From positions 1 through 62,097 of the forward strand of contig CAMLML010000020.1 in assembly GCA_946481095.1 (NCBI GenBank): a DNA stretch of 62,097 nucleotides. Reading direction: 5' to 3'. Below, in pieces: positions 39,784-50,565 of this stretch; the stretch's first letter is position 1, and every line of letters starts with the position of its first letter. Made by a program: the position numbers and the translations under genes. Below the pieces are notes generated by a model, which did no database searches, was not told the DNA's origin, and saw only the letters and a program-made list of their open reading frames with translations. The DNA comes from an uncultured Cellvibrio sp. Lineage in GTDB: Bacteria; Pseudomonadota; Gammaproteobacteria; Pseudomonadales; Cellvibrionaceae.

Positions 39784-40617
39784 ATGGATGCTTTATCTAA
39801 ACCTTCAAAATCAGAGCATGCTCGCCCTGGCGTGAAAGTGATTCAGTTCACTGACTGCCATTTGGGGCCAGTCGCGAGTGAAACTTTGTTAGGTTTGAAT
39901 ACCGACCAAAGTCTTGAAGATGTGTTGCAGTTGATTCAGCAGAATGAGTCCCACATCGATCAATTAATTTGTACTGGTGATGTTGCCAGTGCAGGGCATA
40001 TAGATTGTTACAAACGATTTAATTTGCTGGTGCGTCGTTATTTTTCACAACCTCTTGCCTGGTTACCTGGCAATCACGATTCCTCTGAAATCATGTCAGC
40101 CTCTACTCAAGCCCTGTCGATAGAATCGCGCTTGGTATCTGTAGGGAATTGGTTGATTGTGTTGTTGGATTCCAGTGTTCCCGAACAGGTCTATGGGCAT
40201 CTTGAAGCCAGCGAGTTGGATTTTCTGAGTTATGTTTTAAGACACAATCATGAAAATAAACCTGTGATGGTGTGTTTGCATCATCAGCCAATTGATGTTG
40301 GCAGTGAATGGATTGATCAATATACCGTTCGAAATGCCAACGCACTTTATGAACTGATTGATCGTTATGCGCAAGTGAAAATTATCTCCTGGGGGCATGT
40401 TCATCAAGAGTTTGAATCAGTGCGGAAAAACGTAAAACATTTCGCAACCCCATCAACTTGTGTGCAATTCAAACCTCTGTGTAAAAATTTTACTGTTGAT
40501 ACAAAAATGCCAGGTTACCGCTGGTTTGAACTTAATGCCGATGGCAGTTTTACTACAGGTGTTAATCGCGTAACCAATAAATCCTATGTGATTGATTACA
40601 AGTCGGCGGGTTATTGA
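39784..40617 (+). CDS. cpdA: 3',5'-cyclic AMP phosphodiesterase CpdA
   Basis: Class III metallophosphodiesterase that lowers cAMP. All metal-site motifs of the calcineurin fold appear in order: DCHLG, GDVASAG, GNHDSS, HHQP and GHVH. Length 277 and location between yqiB and yqiA match E. coli. A gap of 100 bp before it may contain its own promoter, but none was clear. Confidence 0.95.
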   Translation: MDALSKPSKSEHARPGVKVIQFTDCHLGPVASETLLGLNTDQSLEDVLQLIQQNESHIDQLICTGDVASAGHIDCYKRFNLLVRRYFSQPLAWLPGNHDSSEIMSASTQALSIESRLVSVGNWLIVLLDSSVPEQVYGHLEASELDFLSYVLRHNHENKPVMVCLHHQPIDVGSEWIDQYTVRNANALYELIDRYAQVKIISWGHVHQEFESVRKNVKHFATPSTCVQFKPLCKNFTVDTKMPGYRWFELNADGSFTTGVNRVTNKSYVIDYKSAGY

Positions 40618-40636
40618 TATGAAATTTTGCTAAGTA

Positions 40637-41221
40637 ATGCAATCCTTAATTTACATCCACGGTTTCCTCAGTTCGCCCTTATCTGCCAAAGCAGAAATTA
40701 CTCGCAAATGGTTGCTGAAAAATAAATCAGAAATTGATTACTACTGCCCGCATTTACCACCTTATCCAAACGAAACCAAAAACATTTTGACGCAATTGGT
40801 TGAGCAATTATCGAGCCGGCCTGTTTATTTAGTGGGCAGTTCTCTGGGTGGATTTTGGGCGACTTATTTGGCTGAGAAATTTAATTTGCCAGCGGTATTG
40901 ATTAATCCTGCGGTCAGCCCGCAAAATTTCATGCCGAAATATTTGGGTGTTGACCTGAAATCCTATCACACGGATGATAGCTACCATTTGAAACAGCAGC
41001 ATATAGATGAAATTCTGGAAGCGGATCTTCCTGTAACGCGATTTGAGAACTATTGGTTGTTGGTGCAAACGGGTGATGAAACCTTGGATTATCGCGATGC
41101 AGTTAAAAAATATGCGCATTGCCAACAAACAATAAAAGAGGGTGGTGATCACTCTTTTCAGGGATTTGAAAATTATCTTGAAGATATTGTTGGGTGGTTT
41201 GAAACAAAGACCCCCTCCTAA
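40637..41221 (+). CDS. yqiA: YqiA family alpha/beta-hydrolase (esterase)
   Basis: A 194-residue hydrolase. YIHGFLSSPLSAKAE holds the oxyanion loop, GSSLGGFWAT the nucleophile Ser, and GGDHSFQGFENYL the catalytic His. E. coli YqiA has esterase activity on acyl-CoA-like and p-nitrophenyl substrates; the biological role is unclear. The last residues (TPS) and stop codon are encoded inside a palindromic repeat, so the C-terminus was remodelled by its insertion. Confidence 0.9.
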   Translation: MQSLIYIHGFLSSPLSAKAEITRKWLLKNKSEIDYYCPHLPPYPNETKNILTQLVEQLSSRPVYLVGSSLGGFWATYLAEKFNLPAVLINPAVSPQNFMPKYLGVDLKSYHTDDSYHLKQQHIDEILEADLPVTRFENYWLLVQTGDETLDYRDAVKKYAHCQQTIKEGGDHSFQGFENYLEDIVGWFETKTPS

Positions 41222-41294
41222 CCTCCCCTCGGCAACTGCTCCTGCGTTGCCCTACCTTCCTGCATCCATGCAGTCGTTGGCAGGGGGAGGGACT
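41211..41294. repeat. GC-rich repeat, family 2, overlapping the yqiA stop
   Basis: Begins CCCCCTCCTAACCTCCCCTC within the last yqiA codons and ends near GGCAGGGGGAGGGACTAGCTCC. The centre contains smaller complementary segments (GCATCCATGC and GCAAC..GTTGC). Closely abuts the half family 1 repeat. Confidence 0.6.
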
Positions 41295-43271
<1,977 letters not shown>

Positions 43272-43279
43272 CCAAAAGA

Positions 43280-43318
43280 TTATAAATATTTATCAATTCC
43301 TTATAAGGTTATTTAGCA
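43280..43318. repeat. Candidate TnsB-binding direct repeats at the transposon end
   Basis: TTATAAATATTTATCA (43280) and TTATAAGGTTATTTAGCA (43301) are related and start 21 bp apart, the spacing of TnsB sites in Tn7 ends. A weaker third unit could start near 43323 (TTCTAAAGTGG). A terminal TGT is not clear. Confidence 0.3.
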
Positions 43319-43373
43319 TTAGCTTCTAAAGTGGACTATATTTTGATCAGTACCATCCAATGTAGCCACTTTT

Positions 43374-44000
43374 ATGAAATCTTCTGCAAAGAAAGTCAGG
43401 AAGTCTGCTGTAAAAACACTAAGTCGTTTTCCCGCTATTAAGTCTAATGGCGGGAAAAACATCCTAGTTGAATCGCCTCTTCAGTCCTCCTTTTGCCTCC
43501 ATCTAGAATTTGATCCACAAGTCATTAGTTATTTGTTTAAACCCACTGTTTTCCTCGAGAACGGCGATAAACGAAGTTTTATCCCCGACTTTGAAGTCCA
43601 CTACAAAAACAAGGAGACCTGTTTATTTGATGTGAGAACATTAAGAACTACACAGTCTCCAGGATTTCAAGGGCGGTTAGCACTAATCGAATCAACAATA
43701 GAGAATTCGAGATACACCTTTAAGGTGCTGAACGAAGGAGATATCGACAATCATCCTCTGATTTCAAATTACAAGAAATTATATCAATACAGAAAACGCC
43801 CAACATTGAGTATGGCAAATTTGTATGAATGTGCAGCCATGTTCAGAGGCTCCATATCACTTGGTCTTCTACTCACCAACTTGGCAGATAAAGCCTCCCT
43901 GCGAGAGGTATATACATGGTTAGCCCTTGGGTATTTGAACTTCAAAATCGGAAGCGAACTTTTAACTACTTCTTCAAAGGTAGAATTTCATGTCGACTAA
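43374..44000 (+). CDS. tnsA: TnsA-like transposon endonuclease
   Basis: In Tn7, TnsA cuts the 5' ends of the element so that it moves by cut-and-paste with TnsB. This 208-residue short-form TnsA aligns by eye with family landmarks: RFPAIKSN near the start, VESPLQSSFCLHLEFDPQVI with E33, and FIPDFEVHY with D72. The position expected to read EVK or QVK reads DVR (residues 86-88), so the catalytic Lys seems replaced by Arg. A 15-bp hairpin lies in its 5' coding part. It overlaps tnsB by 11 bp. Confidence 0.85.
   Translation: MKSSAKKVRKSAVKTLSRFPAIKSNGGKNILVESPLQSSFCLHLEFDPQVISYLFKPTVFLENGDKRSFIPDFEVHYKNKETCLFDVRTLRTTQSPGFQGRLALIESTIENSRYTFKVLNEGDIDNHPLISNYKKLYQYRKRPTLSMANLYECAAMFRGSISLGLLLTNLADKASLREVYTWLALGYLNFKIGSELLTTSSKVEFHVD
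43426..43460. repeat. Near-perfect inverted repeat inside the tnsA coding start
   Basis: GTTTTCCCGCTATTA (43426-43440), a 4-bp centre AGTC, then TAATGGCGGGAAAAAC (43445-43460): 15-bp arms with one mismatch and one extra A. It lies 53 bp into tnsA. It could form an RNA hairpin that controls transposition gene expression, or be a protein-binding site. Confidence 0.7.
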
Positions 44001-45906
44001 CGAATGGATTGAAGGAACGATTGTTGAATTTAAGGATGAAAACCCCTGCCACAGAGCGATGATACGAGAGGTAAGGCGACATGACGTAATTTTTGCTGAT
44101 ATTTCAAATGGAAATGCCTTTGATCTGCGGAAGGCTAATCTTGAAGTCGCGCTCAATTCAAAGAATCTAGTTTTTCTGTCTGAGTCTCGAGACATACATA
44201 ATTTACGCTTTTCTGAATTAAGTGAAAAAGAACAGCAAGAGGTGAATCGACGTCATTACTATATAAAAAAACTTCGAGATAAAGGTATATTAAAAATTAC
44301 AGAAAACTCTGTAGAAGCAATTAAATTGGTTGCTAACGAGCGTGGTGAAAAAGCGCCTCATTGGCAATCTGTGAGAGCATGGTACAAAAGTTTTGAGGAA
44401 GCAGGTTTTAGAATTAAAGGCTTGTATTCCCGGCATAGGTCAAAAGGCTTTCGACAGCCTCGCATTGATCAGGCTGTAATTGAAATTATCCGTAAAGCGG
44501 CTCTTCGGTATTACCGTACTAGTCAGCCAACGATGGCTTCAATCGTTAGAAATGTCGAGGACGCGATAATTGCACATAATCTGGAAAACTGCGACAAGGC
44601 ATTAAAAATCCCTAGCTATTTGACTATAAAAGCACACGTTGAAAAAACGTCTTACCAATTCAAAAAGAAATCCCGGTCAGGAAAAGATAGTTATCGAGCT
44701 GAAGAGGCTGGAGATGGCATAGGCATAAAAACGTTTAGAGTATTAGAGCGAGTGGAAATCGACCATACTCAATTGGACGTACATCTACTTGATGACGACA
44801 GAAAAACGCTTTTGGGTAGACCTACTATCACAGTTTTGATTGATCATTATTCTCATATGGTACTTGGATTTCAGTTGTCATTTGAGGATGCGTCTTACGC
44901 AGCTGTATGCATAGCTTGTATTAATGGATTTATGTCTAAAGGGGATTATCTTGCTCATTGGAGGTGTGATTACCCCTGGCCAGCTCACGGTGTGCCATCT
45001 CTGATTGTTACTGACAATGGAAATGAGTTTTGGGGAAAGAGCTTCAATTCCGTTGCGGATGAAATCGGTTCAATATTTTTTTATTGCCCAATACGTAGAG
45101 CCAATTATAAAAGTCGAGTTGAAAGGTTTTTTGGAATACTCAATGCAATGGTGTTAGACGATTTCCCTGGCGTCGTCAGAAAGCAAGGAAGTTGTGGGGA
45201 TGGTTATGACGCACGTCAGGAAGCGAGAGCTACTATTTCAGAATTTAAGAGGTATTTTATTACTTGGCTCACGGGCGTTTATCATAATACGCCACTAGAA
45301 AAATCCGGAATGACGCCCAATGAACTTTGGAAGCTTTCAGAAGAAGAATTTCCTGTTGCTACGGAAGACGAGACGGAATTGAAAACAATACTTTTGTCTA
45401 CCGACAAACGTACTTTGACTGAGAGTGGGATTCGAATATTTGATCTCAACTACAGAGGTTCGGTTACAAAAGATTTATTTAGAAGAGATGGCCCCAAGTT
45501 TGTAACAGTAAAATATAATCCATTTGATCTTGGAAGTATTTTTATTCTTGACGAGATAAATTATGTTTATCTCGAAGTTGAATGTCACGAATCTACGTAC
45601 GCTTCTGGTCTATCGTTATATGAGCATAACTTGATAAGGACAGAAGTAAAAAAAAATGGGAAAGAAAAATTCCAAAATAATAGTGATCTACAGGCAGCTC
45701 GAGCAAAACTTCACAAAGTCAGGGATGAACTTCACTCAAGAAATGCTCGTAGTAAAAACCAGGTAACGACGTCAAAAGCCGCTCGTGCAGAAAAAGTTGG
45801 TGTGGATCCTATAGTTTTAGGTGTTGATAGTACACAAGTTACTTCGAGATCAATAAAAACCTGGGAGGATGACATCGACCTAGGGGGATGGAGCGCTGAT
45901 CAATGA
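43990..45906 (+). CDS. tnsB: TnsB-like DDE transposase
   Basis: Retroviral-integrase-type transposase of 638 residues that binds the ends and performs 3' cleavage and strand transfer. The catalytic triad is visible: D258 (VEIDHTQLDV), D342 (LIVTDNGNEFWG) and E378 (NYKSRVERFFG). Upstream helix-turn-helix segments (residues about 80-240) would bind end repeats, and a beta-barrel and C-terminal TnsC-contact tail follow. It overlaps tnsA by 11 bp and tnsC by 4 bp, so the genes form one operon. Confidence 0.95.
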   Translation: MSTNEWIEGTIVEFKDENPCHRAMIREVRRHDVIFADISNGNAFDLRKANLEVALNSKNLVFLSESRDIHNLRFSELSEKEQQEVNRRHYYIKKLRDKGILKITENSVEAIKLVANERGEKAPHWQSVRAWYKSFEEAGFRIKGLYSRHRSKGFRQPRIDQAVIEIIRKAALRYYRTSQPTMASIVRNVEDAIIAHNLENCDKALKIPSYLTIKAHVEKTSYQFKKKSRSGKDSYRAEEAGDGIGIKTFRVLERVEIDHTQLDVHLLDDDRKTLLGRPTITVLIDHYSHMVLGFQLSFEDASYAAVCIACINGFMSKGDYLAHWRCDYPWPAHGVPSLIVTDNGNEFWGKSFNSVADEIGSIFFYCPIRRANYKSRVERFFGILNAMVLDDFPGVVRKQGSCGDGYDARQEARATISEFKRYFITWLTGVYHNTPLEKSGMTPNELWKLSEEEFPVATEDETELKTILLSTDKRTLTESGIRIFDLNYRGSVTKDLFRRDGPKFVTVKYNPFDLGSIFILDEINYVYLEVECHESTYASGLSLYEHNLIRTEVKKNGKEKFQNNSDLQAARAKLHKVRDELHSRNARSKNQVTTSKAARAEKVGVDPIVLGVDSTQVTSRSIKTWEDDIDLGGWSADQ

Positions 45907-46889
45907 CAAACCTACATATCGCTAAGCCGTTTATAACCAATCCGTTTATAACTAACATTTTTAATCTGTTTGATTTGTTGAGAAAACAAAGAATCCAGTT
46001 CGGAACTACTTCGTGCTTATTGTTAACTGGTGAATCCGGAAGTGGAAAAAGTGAGTTAGCAAAAAAATATTGCATGAATAATCCTATCTTTGAAGAAAAT
46101 GGTAGTCAGGTTATTCCTGTGTTGCATTACGAACTTAGATCAATATCTAGTCCTAAAGATTTTTTACGAGGTCTATTAGTTGCTGTTGGGGATCCACAAC
46201 AGGGACAGGGAGCTCGTAATCAGAGAGAACTGTATGAACGATTAATTATCCTTCTAAGGACCACTAACATTGAGCTAATTATATTAGACGAAATACAAGT
46301 CATCATTGAAAGGCGTAGCGCGAAAGTCATTACCGGTATCGCTGATCTATTTAAAGACCTGATTGAAGATGCAAAAATTCCAATTGTCTTTATGGGAATG
46401 CCATGGAGCCGCTATTTGATTGACTCCAACAAACAGTTAGCAGGACGAATATCATATAGGTACATAATACCTCCCTACAAAATTAGTGATGACAAAGCAC
46501 GGGATAACTACCGTCGTTTGTTGAAACTCTTAGGTGGCAAATATCGAATTACCAAAATTATATTGCATGAACAATCAACTACGTTGCGTATATTTGCCGC
46601 AACAAGTGGTAACGTGCGTGCAACATCGAATTTATTCCGAGATGCATACGCATTGTCGATTTTAGGCAATAAAGATATTGATCTAGGGTTGTTTTCAGAA
46701 GCCATTCAAAAATATGGAATACCTGATGATAGGAATCCATTTCTCTTGCCCATCGAAAAATTAGAGCTTCAGGAGCTTATTACTTATTCTGATTGGCGAT
46801 TTGGTCAGCAAGCAAATAAGAACTCTATTATTCAAGCTGATTACATAACCCTTGGTGTAACCAAGGATATGAAGTTGTACGCATTGTGA
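45903..46889 (+). CDS. tnsC: TnsC-like AAA+ transposition regulator
   Basis: ATPase that joins target-selection proteins to the transposase and enforces target immunity. Walker A GESGSGKS lies at residues 43-50 and Walker B LIILDE at 125-130; the sensor region VFMGMPWSRYLIDSNKQLAG follows. Length 328 is typical of the shorter TnsC/TniB types. Its N-terminal codons hold a 15-bp tandem duplication (45927-45956) encoding PFITN twice. Overlaps tnsB by 4 bp; tniQ follows after 27 bp. Confidence 0.92.
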   Translation: MTNLHIAKPFITNPFITNIFNLFDLLRKQRIQFGTTSCLLLTGESGSGKSELAKKYCMNNPIFEENGSQVIPVLHYELRSISSPKDFLRGLLVAVGDPQQGQGARNQRELYERLIILLRTTNIELIILDEIQVIIERRSAKVITGIADLFKDLIEDAKIPIVFMGMPWSRYLIDSNKQLAGRISYRYIIPPYKISDDKARDNYRRLLKLLGGKYRITKIILHEQSTTLRIFAATSGNVRATSNLFRDAYALSILGNKDIDLGLFSEAIQKYGIPDDRNPFLLPIEKLELQELITYSDWRFGQQANKNSIIQADYITLGVTKDMKLYAL

Positions 46890-46915
46890 GGTGCGTCCTA
46901 AAAAGCAGGTAATAA

Positions 46916-48055
46916 ATGAAATTGCTATATTCCGCTGAGAAATTTAGGGACGAGGGATTTCCTGACTACCTTGAGAGATTGAGTTGCCACAATGGTTTTG
47001 ATAATTCCAGTAAATTTAAAGCATGGTTGCGTGTTATATACACAGGAATGTGTATAACATCTTATAATCTTGACAACGAAAAAGATTGTAAAAAAAACAG
47101 TGTTTATACAAAATGCTTCCGTCAAATGAAAATGTGTAGTATTGCATTGGAATTTCTCTTGCGTCGATCATTTGATCATTCGGAACTGAATTTTGAGGCA
47201 TATCTAGGACAATACACATCCAATAAAATTTGTGTTTATTGTTGGGCCACGTGTCCCTATCGTCGATACTATTGGAGACACAAGCATTATAATATCTGTC
47301 ATACACACGGCGAACGTCTTGTAACAGTCAAAAGATTTGTCTATAGCAATTCTGACATCACAACACATCCAGACAACTTCAGTGTTTTAGAATCCTCAAT
47401 TTACAATTGCTCTGTAAGAAAAACGATTCTTACCTATTGTCCGGCAATTAACCTGCTGGATTTGGAATTTCAAGTAAGACTGTCAAAATCTATCCATGCA
47501 GTGTTAGTTCACGCTGTGTCCCTTTTAAACCGCCGATTTAAGATTTTGGCCAATGCCGCATATAGCACTGTTACCGTTGAGACTGTTGCGTGGTTGCCTT
47601 TGTTCGAAAGGCTGGAAAAAATTGCTGACCTGATTATATCGATAATTCCGCAACATGAGCGGATTGTTAAAGTCGTATTGGTAATTTGTGTTGGCGAATC
47701 ATGGTTGCTTCGCTTTAGACCAGCACATCAATGGATGCATAGTACGGCCTATTCTATTCATCCGTTATTTCATTCATATTTATTTGGAGTAGAAGGTCCG
47801 CTTTTTTACGACTTTGATTCCTTTGTTGCCAATTTTAAAGGTCGATCGCCCTTAGATGGTTTAAGTAGATCTGATAATTTTTTTGAATTCTTAGTTGAAT
47901 CTGGGATTATTTCAGGTGATGAATTGCCGTACGTGGACCAAAAAGAAACTAAGGTGTGGATGGACAGAGTCTCGCCCACTATTTCAGCATTTAAAGAATA
48001 CTCTGCTGATTTAGGCATTAACATATTTGATAGGGAGATTATTCAGCGTTCATAA
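46916..48055 (+). CDS. tniQ: TniQ/TnsD-family target-selection protein 1
   Basis: A 379-residue protein with the TniQ N-terminal helix motif (FPDYLERLSCHNGF) and a zinc-finger region: CVYCW (C106, C109) and ICHTHGERL (C128, H131) around a YYWRHKHYN strand. TniQ proteins connect a DNA target, or a guide complex, to TnsC. It lacks an obvious extra DNA-binding C-terminal domain, though 240 residues follow the finger. With a second TniQ next door, the two may serve different target pathways or act together. Confidence 0.85.
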   Translation: MKLLYSAEKFRDEGFPDYLERLSCHNGFDNSSKFKAWLRVIYTGMCITSYNLDNEKDCKKNSVYTKCFRQMKMCSIALEFLLRRSFDHSELNFEAYLGQYTSNKICVYCWATCPYRRYYWRHKHYNICHTHGERLVTVKRFVYSNSDITTHPDNFSVLESSIYNCSVRKTILTYCPAINLLDLEFQVRLSKSIHAVLVHAVSLLNRRFKILANAAYSTVTVETVAWLPLFERLEKIADLIISIIPQHERIVKVVLVICVGESWLLRFRPAHQWMHSTAYSIHPLFHSYLFGVEGPLFYDFDSFVANFKGRSPLDGLSRSDNFFEFLVESGIISGDELPYVDQKETKVWMDRVSPTISAFKEYSADLGINIFDREIIQRS

Positions 48056-48073
48056 TTCTTTCGGGAGGTTGGG

Positions 48074-49540
48074 ATGAGTAAACTTTTATTCAAACCGTCT
48101 ATCCACTGTGATGAGTGTTTGGTGAGTTACTTAATACGATTGTCCCACAATAATGGATTCAAGAATATTGTGTATCTGCTCCGCTGTGCGGGTTTTGAAT
48201 GGGGCAACAATAGATTGCCAATTCGTAGTATCTTGTCTGGCGAATTTGATTTGTCATCCTATGTATCTAAGATGGGCTTACAGCACGCCAAACCTCCTGC
48301 TGCCGACGTTTATAGAACGTTCAGGCGTGTAATAGACACTCCCTATGTTTTCGTTAAATTTCCTAAGGTTTGTCTTCAATGTTTAAATGAAAGTGGTTAT
48401 TGTCGATTTCACTGGGCTTTCCTGTCTGTCGTAGCTTGCAATCAACATCAGAATCTTTTGTCAGACACATTTTTAGGGAAATCATCAAGCTGGTATAGAG
48501 GAAGAATCGATGATTTTGATAATCGACATGAAAGTAGTCTGTTACTTCAGGAAAATATTAAATCGTCAATTTTTCAATTCAACGCTTACATTGAGTCTCT
48601 TATCTTGAATCGTCCTCAGTCCTTAAAGTATCCTGAGATACTTAACGGCCTATCGTTTAGAGAAGCTCTAACTCTCGTCAATTTTTTAGCCCATTATTTA
48701 GGAAGACTGTTAAACCAGCCATTTAATCCTTATCAAATGTCTAATGAGCTGATTGCATTTCGTTATGTTGCGATCTGGGACATTCTCAATCATTGGCCTG
48801 CTGGCTTTTATGAATTTCTTTCAAAGTTCATTGAGATTCCTTTGAGTTCTAAGGGATTGGCTGGTGTCAATAAACATTATAAAGATTTCAATGAACAACT
48901 TTTCCGCAGGCGTGGGAATCAGGGTATAGCAGTGATAAGAAAGGAGTTCGATCAGTTCATCAGTTTCCATTGGCCTGGTCCGTTGGAGGTGAGTCGCTTC
49001 AAAAGAATTACACTTTCGGGCAGCTCCACAAAATTCATTTCGAAGAAAGATGCGGCGGTAATTATCAAATGTCATCCCGATCGGATTGGCAAGCTTGTCA
49101 AGTCGAAGCGTTTATCTGAGGTCAAATTTAAAGGCCAGCTTTGTTATAGTCTTGAAGATGTTAAAAGTCTTGCAGCCCTGTTAAACGAAAACTGGACAAT
49201 CAGTCAAGCTTGCGGCGCTCTTCAATTGACGCGCTATCAATTGAAGCAGCTATTGGACGCTGAAATGTTGGTTGCAATCCAAAAGCCTGATGCTGTTAAT
49301 CGCGACTGGGTCATTGATCGAGTCCAGTCAGAGGGGTTTATACAAAAGCTAATCAGTGGTGCGCGTAGTGGAATAGGATCTTCTAAATGCATTTCTGTAG
49401 AAGGTGTTCAGCATCAAGGATTCTCATTTTCGCAATTAATTGCAGCGATGCAAAATGGAATAGTGGAATATGGATTTTCTAGAATTCCTGATTTTCCATA
49501 CAGCTTTAAACAGTTTGTTGACTTTACTGTCAATAAATAG
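48074..49540 (+). CDS. tnsD: TniQ/TnsD-family target-selection protein 2, with C-terminal HTH
   Basis: A 488-residue protein with TniQ motif (CLVSYLIRLSHNNGF) and zinc finger CLQC (C100, C103) plus ACNQHQNLL (C122, H125). The C-terminal third looks like helix-turn-helix DNA-binding units (SKKDAAVIIKCHPDRIGKLV; WTISQACGALQLTRYQLKQL). In Tn7 the larger TniQ protein, TnsD, reads the target gene, so this is my candidate for parE 3'-end recognition. It is the last gene of the tns operon, 18 bp after tniQ 1. Confidence 0.85.
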   Translation: MSKLLFKPSIHCDECLVSYLIRLSHNNGFKNIVYLLRCAGFEWGNNRLPIRSILSGEFDLSSYVSKMGLQHAKPPAADVYRTFRRVIDTPYVFVKFPKVCLQCLNESGYCRFHWAFLSVVACNQHQNLLSDTFLGKSSSWYRGRIDDFDNRHESSLLLQENIKSSIFQFNAYIESLILNRPQSLKYPEILNGLSFREALTLVNFLAHYLGRLLNQPFNPYQMSNELIAFRYVAIWDILNHWPAGFYEFLSKFIEIPLSSKGLAGVNKHYKDFNEQLFRRRGNQGIAVIRKEFDQFISFHWPGPLEVSRFKRITLSGSSTKFISKKDAAVIIKCHPDRIGKLVKSKRLSEVKFKGQLCYSLEDVKSLAALLNENWTISQACGALQLTRYQLKQLLDAEMLVAIQKPDAVNRDWVIDRVQSEGFIQKLISGARSGIGSSKCISVEGVQHQGFSFSQLIAAMQNGIVEYGFSRIPDFPYSFKQFVDFTVNK

Positions 49541-49605
49541 TCGCCTGTTCGTTTCAAAAAAATCTTCACCCGCCAAGAGGGATGATAACGGAGTTGTTTA
49601 ATTTT

Positions 49606-50565
49606 TCAGATGGTATGACTGGAAATCTTTTCTGGTGAAGTTAGTGCACTATTGATGAGACTTTTGGAAAAGGGGTCTGCGGCTTCAATGTAGCTCATGG
49701 CAGTTCTAACATCCTTCCAGCCAATATATTCCATCATGGTTTTAAGATCCCATCCACTGGAATTCGCCCAAGATGCAAACCCACGTCTGAGTGAATGGCT
49801 TGAGTAAGATTCTGATTCTTCTATTCCAGCATTTTCCATAATCCTTCTAAGCAAGGGTATCAGGCTTACTGAATTCATTTCACGTTGTGCTATCTGACCC
49901 CAGCGGTTAATAGACCGAAATGCAGGGCCGGACGACAATTTCGCAAGTGCGAACCAATCCTGGCATGCATTGACCGGACATAGGTATTTTAATGCTGGGA
50001 CTCTGTAGGTTGCACCCTGTTTATTCGTTTTGGTGTATGGCAAGTAAAGTACCATTCCTTCGTTTGTAACTAATGTTATGTTTTGCACATTTAGACGGGA
50101 CAGTTCATCGCTTCGAAAGCCCCGCCAAAATCCCAGTAAAACAAGTGCTCGATCTCTAGCTGATTGTAGCAACAACACTTTATCCAATTCAGCCTTTGCT
50201 TTTGCCATTTGCTTTTCAAGGTGGTGGTTGATTTGTTCCAAATGAATCAAGGTCAAAGGTTTTGCTTGAATGATTCTTGCGGGGTGCAACACTTGAATGC
50301 CTTTGAAAACTTTTTTAACAATTGGGGATTTTGTTGGATCAGGAAATCCTTGATCTATATGCCATTGAGCGATTGCTGCAAGCCTTTGACGTAATGTGTT
50401 AACGGAAAGGGTATCTGCATACTGAGCGATGTATTTAGATATGGAGTCTGAGGTTGCAGGTAAAAAACCACCCCACTGAGATTCATAATGCTCAATTGCC
50501 GACCGGTAACTTCGACGAGTATTCTCACTGGTTGCCGCGTGAATGTACGTGTCAATTCCGTTCAT
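49606..50565 (-). CDS. Tyrosine recombinase (XerC/integrase-like)
   Basis: A 319-residue site-specific recombinase. SAM-like core-binding N-domain (TSENTRRSYRSAIEHYESQW) and catalytic domain with Arg in LLGFWRGFRSDELSRL, the Lys hairpin (TKTNKQGATY), HSLRRGFASW (His-x-x-Arg), the Trp variant in IGWKDVRTAM, and nucleophile Tyr in SYIEA. It faces the tns operon and ends 65 bp after tniQ 2. In a transposon lacking TnsA nicking it could resolve cointegrates. It could equally be a relict of another integrated element. Confidence 0.9.
   Translation of the reverse strand: MNGIDTYIHAATSENTRRSYRSAIEHYESQWGGFLPATSDSISKYIAQYADTLSVNTLRQRLAAIAQWHIDQGFPDPTKSPIVKKVFKGIQVLHPARIIQAKPLTLIHLEQINHHLEKQMAKAKAELDKVLLLQSARDRALVLLGFWRGFRSDELSRLNVQNITLVTNEGMVLYLPYTKTNKQGATYRVPALKYLCPVNACQDWFALAKLSSGPAFRSINRWGQIAQREMNSVSLIPLLRRIMENAGIEESESYSSHSLRRGFASWANSSGWDLKTMMEYIGWKDVRTAMSYIEAADPFSKSLINSALTSPEKISSHTI

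Noticed and set aside
45927..45956. 15-bp tandem duplication in tnsC as a functional repeat
   Set aside because: Only two units and in frame (PFITN twice); a simple slippage duplication explains it.
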